Positions 58,102-64,000 of a stretch of 64,000 bases of DNA are shown piece by piece. Within the stretch, counting starts at the first letter, position 1. Each line of letters starts with the position of its first letter. Under the pieces are notes generated by a model. It made no database searches and had not been told where the DNA came from. It saw only the letters and a program-made list of their open reading frames with translations. Both the position numbers and the translations under genes were made by a program. Origin of the DNA: a bacterium (lineage in GTDB: Bacteria > Oederibacteriota > Muellerivitia > Muellerivitales > Muellerivitaceae); the NCBI GenBank assembly GCA_035549195.1, contig DASZRK010000023.1, forward strand, positions 1 to 64,000. The letters run 5' to 3'.

Positions 58102-60288
58102 ATGACCATCCAATCGCTCCTGGAAAAGCCCGCGACGGGCGCCGCCAGCGGGCCCGAGTCCTCATTGGACCGGGCCCTCATCCAAAAGGCCTATGCCTTC
58201 GCCCAGAAGGCCCATGAGGGCCAGAAGCGCCTTTCCGGGGACAACTACCTGACCCACCTGGTGGGCGTCGCCGACATCCTGGCCGAACTCAATATGGACT
58301 CGGTCACCATCGCCGCCGGGCTCCTGCACGACATCCTCGAGGACACTCCCGTCACCTACGACCAGTTGAAGGTCGAGTTCGGCGAGGAGATCGCCAACCT
58401 GGTGGAGGGCGTCACCAAGATCTCCACGCGCCAGTTCCAGGACACCGCCATCCGCCAGGCCGAGAGCACCCGCAAGATGCTGGTGGCCATGGCCAAGGAC
58501 GTACGGGTGATCCTCATCAAGCTGGCCGACCGGACCCACAACATGCGGACCCTGGAATTCCTTCCGCCCGACCGCCGGGAGAAGATGGCCCGGGAAACCC
58601 TCGACATCTATGCCCCGCTGGCCCACCGGCTGGGGATCGCCAAGATCAAGGGCGAGCTCGAGGACCTTTGCATGCGCTACCTGGAACCGGAGGTCTACCA
58701 GGACCTGGTGAAGAAAGTGGCCATGAAAAAGTCGGAACGGGAAAAGGCCCTCCAGGAGGTCATCAGCCTCATCGAGGCCAAGCTCAAGGAGCACGGCATC
58801 ACGGCGGTGGTCCAGGGCCGCACCAAGCATTTCACCAGCATCTACCACAAGATGAAACAGCAGAGCAAATCCTTCGACGAGATCTACGACCTGATGGCCA
58901 TCCGGGTGCTGACCAAGAGCATCAAGGAGTGCTACGAGGCGCTGGGGATGGTGCATACCATCTGGAAGCCCCTGCCCGGACGCTTCAAGGACTATGTGGC
59001 CATGCCGAAGAACAACATGTACCAATCCCTGCACACGACCGTCATGGGGCCCGACGCCCAACCCTTGGAGATCCAGATCCGCACCTTCGAGATGCACCGG
59101 ACCGCCGAGGAGGGCATCGCGGCCCACTGGATCTATAAGGAAGGCCGCAATGTGGGCAAGGAGGACCAGAAGTTCGCGTGGATGCGCCAGCTCCTGGACC
59201 TGCAGCAGGACATCAAGGACACCACCGAGTTCTCCGAGGCCATGAAGGTGGACCTTTTCGACGACGAGGTCTTCGTGTTCACGCCCAAGGGCGAGGTGAA
59301 GGAGCTTCCGAAGGGGGCCACGGCCCTGGATTTCGCCTACGCGGTCCATACCGACGTGGGGACCCACACCATGGGGGTCAAGGTGAACGGCCACATGACG
59401 CCCCTGCGCTACCCCTTGAAGAACGGGGATATCGTAGAGGTCCTGACCCAGTCCTCCCGCACGCCCAGCCGCGACTGGCTCAAGATCGTCACCACCAGCC
59501 GGGCCAAGAACAAGATCCGGCACTGGTTCCGGACCCACTTGTCGGCGGAGGAGATCGAGAAGGGCAAGACCCTCATCGAGAAGGAGGCGGCCCGGATGGG
59601 CGTGGATTTCAACGCGGCCCTCAAGTCGGGGGCGGTGGAGGAGATCCTGAGCGTTTTCGGGTGCCATACGGTCCAAGAACTTTTCGCCAACACGGGCCAT
59701 GGGGAAGTGACGGCCCGGCAGGTCCTCAACAAGCTTCTGCCCAAGCCCGAGGAACAGCCCAAGCCGAAGCCCGAATCGGCCCCGGCGAAGGGTTCCAGGC
59801 CCGAGGCCGTAGCACCGGGCGCCCCGGCGGGGACCCTGGTCAGGGGCATCTCCATCGGGGGCGAGAAGGATTTCCTGGTCCGCTTCGCCCGTTGCTGCAC
59901 GCCGGTGCCGGGGGACCCCATCGTGGGTTACGTCACCCGGGGCCGGGGCGTCTCCATCCACCGCACCGACTGCCCCAATACGCTGGCCTTGCCTGAGGCC
60001 GAAGGGCGGTTGATGCCCGTTTCCTGGGAGGGGAACGACGGCCAGGTCTATGAGGTCGCCATCGAGGTCAAGGCCAAGGACCGGGAGAAACTCCTCACCG
60101 ACATGCTTTTGGCCATCTCCGAGGAAGGCGTGATCATCAACGAGGCCAACGCCAAGGCCACGGGGGGCGGGTTCGCCCAGGGTTATTTCGTCATCGCCGT
60201 TTCCAAGTCGGACCAGTTGGAAAAGGTCCTCAAGAAGCTCCAGCGGGTGAAGGGCGTGGTCAGCGCGAGACGGACGGAACCGCGATAG
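58102..60288 (+). CDS. rel: Bifunctional (p)ppGpp synthetase/hydrolase (Rel)
   Basis: 728 residues from ATG 58102, which has AAAGGA upstream. HD hydrolase domain with Y-L-T-H-L-V and G-L-L-H-D-I-L-E-D-T (near 60-100); synthetase domain with G-R-T-K-H-F-T-S-I-Y-H-K-M and Y-D-L-M-A-I-R-V, A-M-P-K-N-N-M-Y-Q-S-L-H-T-T-V (near 300-320); TGS domain D-E-V-F-V-F-T-P-K-G-E-V (near 385); zinc-finger-like R-C-C-T-P-V-P-G-D-P-I-V-G-Y; ACT domain at the end. Both catalytic sites look intact, so it makes and destroys the alarmone. The linker before the zinc-like part is unusually Pro/Lys-rich. Confidence 0.95.
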   Translation: MTIQSLLEKPATGAASGPESSLDRALIQKAYAFAQKAHEGQKRLSGDNYLTHLVGVADILAELNMDSVTIAAGLLHDILEDTPVTYDQLKVEFGEEIANLVEGVTKISTRQFQDTAIRQAESTRKMLVAMAKDVRVILIKLADRTHNMRTLEFLPPDRREKMARETLDIYAPLAHRLGIAKIKGELEDLCMRYLEPEVYQDLVKKVAMKKSEREKALQEVISLIEAKLKEHGITAVVQGRTKHFTSIYHKMKQQSKSFDEIYDLMAIRVLTKSIKECYEALGMVHTIWKPLPGRFKDYVAMPKNNMYQSLHTTVMGPDAQPLEIQIRTFEMHRTAEEGIAAHWIYKEGRNVGKEDQKFAWMRQLLDLQQDIKDTTEFSEAMKVDLFDDEVFVFTPKGEVKELPKGATALDFAYAVHTDVGTHTMGVKVNGHMTPLRYPLKNGDIVEVLTQSSRTPSRDWLKIVTTSRAKNKIRHWFRTHLSAEEIEKGKTLIEKEAARMGVDFNAALKSGAVEEILSVFGCHTVQELFANTGHGEVTARQVLNKLLPKPEEQPKPKPESAPAKGSRPEAVAPGAPAGTLVRGISIGGEKDFLVRFARCCTPVPGDPIVGYVTRGRGVSIHRTDCPNTLALPEAEGRLMPVSWEGNDGQVYEVAIEVKAKDREKLLTDMLLAISEEGVIINEANAKATGGGFAQGYFVIAVSKSDQLEKVLKKLQRVKGVVSARRTEPR

Positions 60289-60291
60289 AGG

Positions 60292-60381
60292 CAATTAAGA
60301 ATTTTGAATTATGAATTTTAAATTGTGGGGATTTTCGCGTAGCGAAAATTTCGCTCATTCTTAATTCAGAATTCAAAATTG
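60292..60381. repeat. AT-rich inverted-repeat cassette between rel and ridA
   Basis: The left arm CAATTAAGAATTTTGAATTA (from 60292) and the right arm ending CAGAATTCAAAATTG (60367-60381) are near-complements with about 11-base AATT periodicity. Inside is a perfect small hairpin, ATTTTCGC (60331-60338) with GCGAAAAT (60342-60349). It begins 4 bases after the rel stop. Confidence 0.85.
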
Positions 60382-60414
60382 GGCACTATGCCCGGAACAA
60401 GGATGGCCGACCGA

Positions 60415-60804
60415 ATGATCGATCGAAGAGTCGTATTGACCCAAGGTGCCCCCACGCCCATCGGGCCCTATTCCCAGGCCATTGAGGCGGGTGGCTTCAT
60501 CTTCTGCTCCGGGCAGATCCCCCTGGACCCGGTGACGGGTCAACTGGTGCAAGGCGACATCCAGGCCCAGGCCAAGCGTATCCTGGCCAATTTTGAGGCG
60601 GTCCTTTTAGCGGCGGGAAGCGACCTGTCCCAGACCGTCAAATTGACCGTCTATCTGACCCAGATGGGGGACTTCGCGGCCCTCAACGAGGTCTTGTCGA
60701 AAACCTTCACCTACAAGCCTCCCGCCCGGGCGGTGGTGGAGGTCAAGGCGCTCCCCAAGGGCGCCCAGATCGAAATGGACCTGATCGCGGTCAAAAGAAG
60801 CTGA
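60415..60804 (+). CDS. ridA: RidA family 2-iminobutanoate/2-iminopropanoate deaminase
   Basis: 129 residues from the ATG at 60415, which fits the usual family start; in-frame ATGs at 60388 and 60403 and a TTG at 60379 are alternatives, and the ribosome site is not decisive. Motifs are G-A-P-T-P-I-G-P-Y-S-Q-A, F-C-S-G-Q-I-P-L-D-P, T-V-K-L-T-V-Y-L-T and P-P-A-R-A-V-V-E-V, with the substrate Arg. It hydrolyses reactive enamine/imine products of PLP enzymes. It follows rel across a repeat cassette. Confidence 0.92.
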   Translation: MIDRRVVLTQGAPTPIGPYSQAIEAGGFIFCSGQIPLDPVTGQLVQGDIQAQAKRILANFEAVLLAAGSDLSQTVKLTVYLTQMGDFAALNEVLSKTFTYKPPARAVVEVKALPKGAQIEMDLIAVKRS

Positions 60805-60886
60805 GATTTAACCCTGAAGGTTCGGGCCGACGGGTTTAAAATTAGGACATCACCGATATCCAAGGCCTTTTCCGGGAGCGAGCCGC

Positions 60887-62149
60887 ATGGCCGACAGTTT
60901 CTGCGTCAAACATTTCGACGTGAAGGCCGTGGGGAACTGTGGCATCTGCAACAAGCCCTACTGCGCCGATTGCCTGGACGTGGAGACGGCCAAGCCGATC
61001 TGCTCCAATTGCAAGGAACTGAAGGCCAAGGAAGCCTTGAAGGCGGCGGTCGCGGGGCCCGGTCCCTCCCTGAACTTCAAGGCCGCGGGCTTGGATGACG
61101 ACCCCCTGGGGTTGCTGGGTGGCAAGCCGTCCGCCCCCAAAGTGGAACCTCCGAAAACGCCAATGCCTTCGCCGGCGGCCCCGACGATCAACCCGGCGGA
61201 TATTCCCGACCTCAAGACCCTGGGAACCCCCGGCCCCAAGCCTGTCATGCCGATGGGCTCTTTGGACCTCAACGATCTTTCCGCTCCGGTGAAACCGGCC
61301 ATGCCAGCCCCCGCACCCAAGCCGAACCCGGGTTTGGACCTATCAGGCATTCCGGCTCCTCCCCCGAGGTCCTCGGCCCCCTCTTCCTCTCCGGTGGCCG
61401 GTATCGATGGTCCCAATCCGCTCGAAACGCCTCTCAAGGCCAAAAAACCTTCCTTGGTGAAGGTCTGGACCAAGTACCTTTTCCGCCGTTCCTCCGAGAT
61501 CTTCGAGCCCTTGGCCCGGAAGACCAAGGTCCCGGCCTTTCTTTTCCCGGTCCTGATCCTGGTCCTTTTGGCCGGGGGGGTCGTGGGATTCCTGGCCCTG
61601 ATCGGCAAACCATCCCTCAAGGTCGTGTCCCGCATCCAGCCGCTCCATTTCGTGCAGGTCACAGCCTCCCAGATCAGTGACATGGACATCACCGCCTATA
61701 GCGACATCCAGAACCAATTGAAGACCATGGGCTTCACCCCGATCCTGCAGGTGACCGTTCCCCAGTTGCCTTCGTCGAATTTCTTCGATGTCTATTCCAA
61801 GGCGGATTCGGGCACCTATGCGGAGATCCTCAAGGTGCCGAGCACGATCGCCCCGCGGCTTTCCTTCGTCACGGTGTTCTCCAACGGGGTCTGGTATTCC
61901 ACGAACGCCTGGGCCTCGAAGGGGACGACGGGGGAATACCTGGTCAGCGAATCCTTCCCTAACGACACACCGGACCAGCTTTATACCCACCACGTCCAAG
62001 GGCTCGAAAAGTTGAAGGAGGATAAGGACTGGCAGGTGTCCAGCATGAGCGAGAACCGCTATATGGCCGCCCTCTCGGACCATCTGCGGTGGTTCATGGA
62101 GAAGAACAACCTCCAGGCTTACCAAGCCGAATTCAAGCTTTGGAATTAA
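60887..62149 (+). CDS. Membrane protein with N-terminal B-box-like zinc finger
   Basis: 420 residues. The first 42 residues are C-V-K-H ... C-G-I-C-N-K-P-Y-C-A-D-C ... C-S-N-C, a B-box-like double zinc site. A Pro/Ala-rich disordered region covers about 55-185. One membrane helix lies at about 218-238 (L-F-P-V-L-I-L-V-L-L-A-G-G-V-V-G-F-L). The extracytoplasmic domain (about 245-420) is mixed alpha/beta and ends F-K-L-W-N. The whole resembles uncharacterised envelope proteins that place a zinc finger in the cytoplasm. Role unknown. GGGAGCG precedes the ATG. Confidence 0.7.
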   Translation: MADSFCVKHFDVKAVGNCGICNKPYCADCLDVETAKPICSNCKELKAKEALKAAVAGPGPSLNFKAAGLDDDPLGLLGGKPSAPKVEPPKTPMPSPAAPTINPADIPDLKTLGTPGPKPVMPMGSLDLNDLSAPVKPAMPAPAPKPNPGLDLSGIPAPPPRSSAPSSSPVAGIDGPNPLETPLKAKKPSLVKVWTKYLFRRSSEIFEPLARKTKVPAFLFPVLILVLLAGGVVGFLALIGKPSLKVVSRIQPLHFVQVTASQISDMDITAYSDIQNQLKTMGFTPILQVTVPQLPSSNFFDVYSKADSGTYAEILKVPSTIAPRLSFVTVFSNGVWYSTNAWASKGTTGEYLVSESFPNDTPDQLYTHHVQGLEKLKEDKDWQVSSMSENRYMAALSDHLRWFMEKNNLQAYQAEFKLWN

Positions 62150-62183
62150 CAAAATAGCAGGGTTTGGTTATAGGGGCTTCTTC

Positions 62184-62564
62184 TTGAATAGAACCAAGAT
62201 TTATCTGTCTCTGTTCTTGTTTTCTTGTTTGGCTGTGGTGACGGTTTTCATTACTTCAAAGGAATTCAAAAGATACTTCCGGATATATATGTTTACCCGG
62301 AAGATGGATCCACCTGATCGCCTTTCTTTTGCCGCTCAGCTATTCAAGGCGAAAAACAAGAGATGGCCAGTTAGTTCTCCTGAACTAATGGAATTCGCGG
62401 AAGATCAGTATGTTGGGATCGACTTTTCGAAAATGAAAAGTTTGTCGGTTCACGCGATATCGGACGATAAATTCGCTTTGATTTTTACCCGGGAAAACGG
62501 GGATGGGGAGGAGTGGATCGTTGTTCCGTTGCCAAAGGAAGTATCCTCCTTGTTCGCGCAATAG
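62184..62564 (+). CDS. Single-pass membrane protein, AT-rich orphan gene
   Basis: 126 residues from TTG at 62184 (AGGGG upstream). An N-terminal membrane helix (about 6-26, L-S-L-F-L-F-S-C-L-A-V-V-T-V-F-I) precedes a small globular part ending E-W-I-V-V-P-L-P-K-E-V. Its DNA is clearly richer in A/T than its neighbours, and codon choice differs (many ATT, TTT, AAA), as in recently acquired DNA. No family is recognised. It is probably expressed from the upstream operon or an internal promoter. Confidence 0.6.
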   Translation: MNRTKIYLSLFLFSCLAVVTVFITSKEFKRYFRIYMFTRKMDPPDRLSFAAQLFKAKNKRWPVSSPELMEFAEDQYVGIDFSKMKSLSVHAISDDKFALIFTRENGDGEEWIVVPLPKEVSSLFAQ

Positions 62565-62580
62565 CCTAAAGTCAGGCCCG

Positions 62581-62609
62581 TTGACACTCCCGTAACCTGC
62601 GCTTATAGT
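62581..62609 (+). promoter_or_regulatory. Consensus sigma70 promoter of guaB
   Basis: A perfect TTGACA (62581-62586) and TATAGT (62604-62609) are separated by exactly 17 bases. Transcription would begin near 62616, about 20 bases before the ATG, with AGGGGG as ribosome site. Confidence 0.88.
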
Positions 62610-62611
62610 AA

Positions 62612-64000
<1,389 letters not shown>

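Overview
The window is a GC-rich stretch (roughly 60% by eye) of a diderm bacterial chromosome. It carries a flagellar hook gene, a PorV-like outer-membrane barrel, a lipoprotein, a meso-DAP-type MurE (DNPR motif) and an outer-surface polysaccharide module. The very long Thr-Pro repeat proteins ending in FlgD/type-A-like beta-sandwiches resemble those of uncultured candidate phyla such as FCPU426 or Elusimicrobiota relatives. That placement is an impression from gene style and needs a marker-gene tree. No rRNA, tRNA, IS element, prophage or CRISPR array was seen. No gap between genes exceeds 300 bases; the largest, 262 bases, lies between murD and ftsW.

Region 1 (1-14.3 kb) is surface biology. 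It holds three Thr-Pro repeat proteins with C-terminal sorting-like domains, a TMEM175-type channel, a GT-A glycosyltransferase, msrA, a SET-domain protein, flgE, and an ECF sigma/anti-sigma-like pair followed by a Thr-Pro protein and a PorV/UPF0164-like barrel with TPRs. Region 2 (14.5-17.1 kb, minus strand) is a three-gene ABC-2 exporter. Region 3 (17.3-24.8 kb) is mixed metabolism: BON protein, two tandem FKBP isomerases, phosphofructokinase, a DUF985 cupin, an IMPase-family phosphatase, a GT2, glycerol kinase, a zinc-ribbon membrane protein and a lipoprotein.

Region 4 (24.9-45.3 kb) is a complete dcw (division and cell wall) cluster: mraZ, two STAS proteins, rsmH, ftsL, ftsI, murE, murF, mraY, murD, ftsW, murG, murC, murB, ddl, ftsQ, a 49-codon small gene, ftsA, ftsZ. 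A sigma70-type promoter overlapped by a 10-bp-period array of TGGKN boxes sits in front of mraZ and looks like the MraZ operator. Gene junctions are either tightly overlapped or filled with an inverted-repeat cassette. Several sequence families of such cassettes occur, and they are the most striking non-coding feature of the window.

Region 5 (45.4-51.6 kb) continues with wall remodelling (polysaccharide deacetylase, amidase, PgeF), TPR and small membrane proteins, an OGG-type DNA glycosylase and an HU-type protein. Region 6 (51.6-58 kb) is a translationally coupled trio of two paralogous GT-C-like membrane proteins and an O-antigen-ligase/TPR protein. Region 7 (58-64 kb) has a bifunctional Rel, RidA, a B-box-like zinc-finger membrane protein, an AT-rich orphan gene and the first 455 codons of guaB, which runs off the end of the window.
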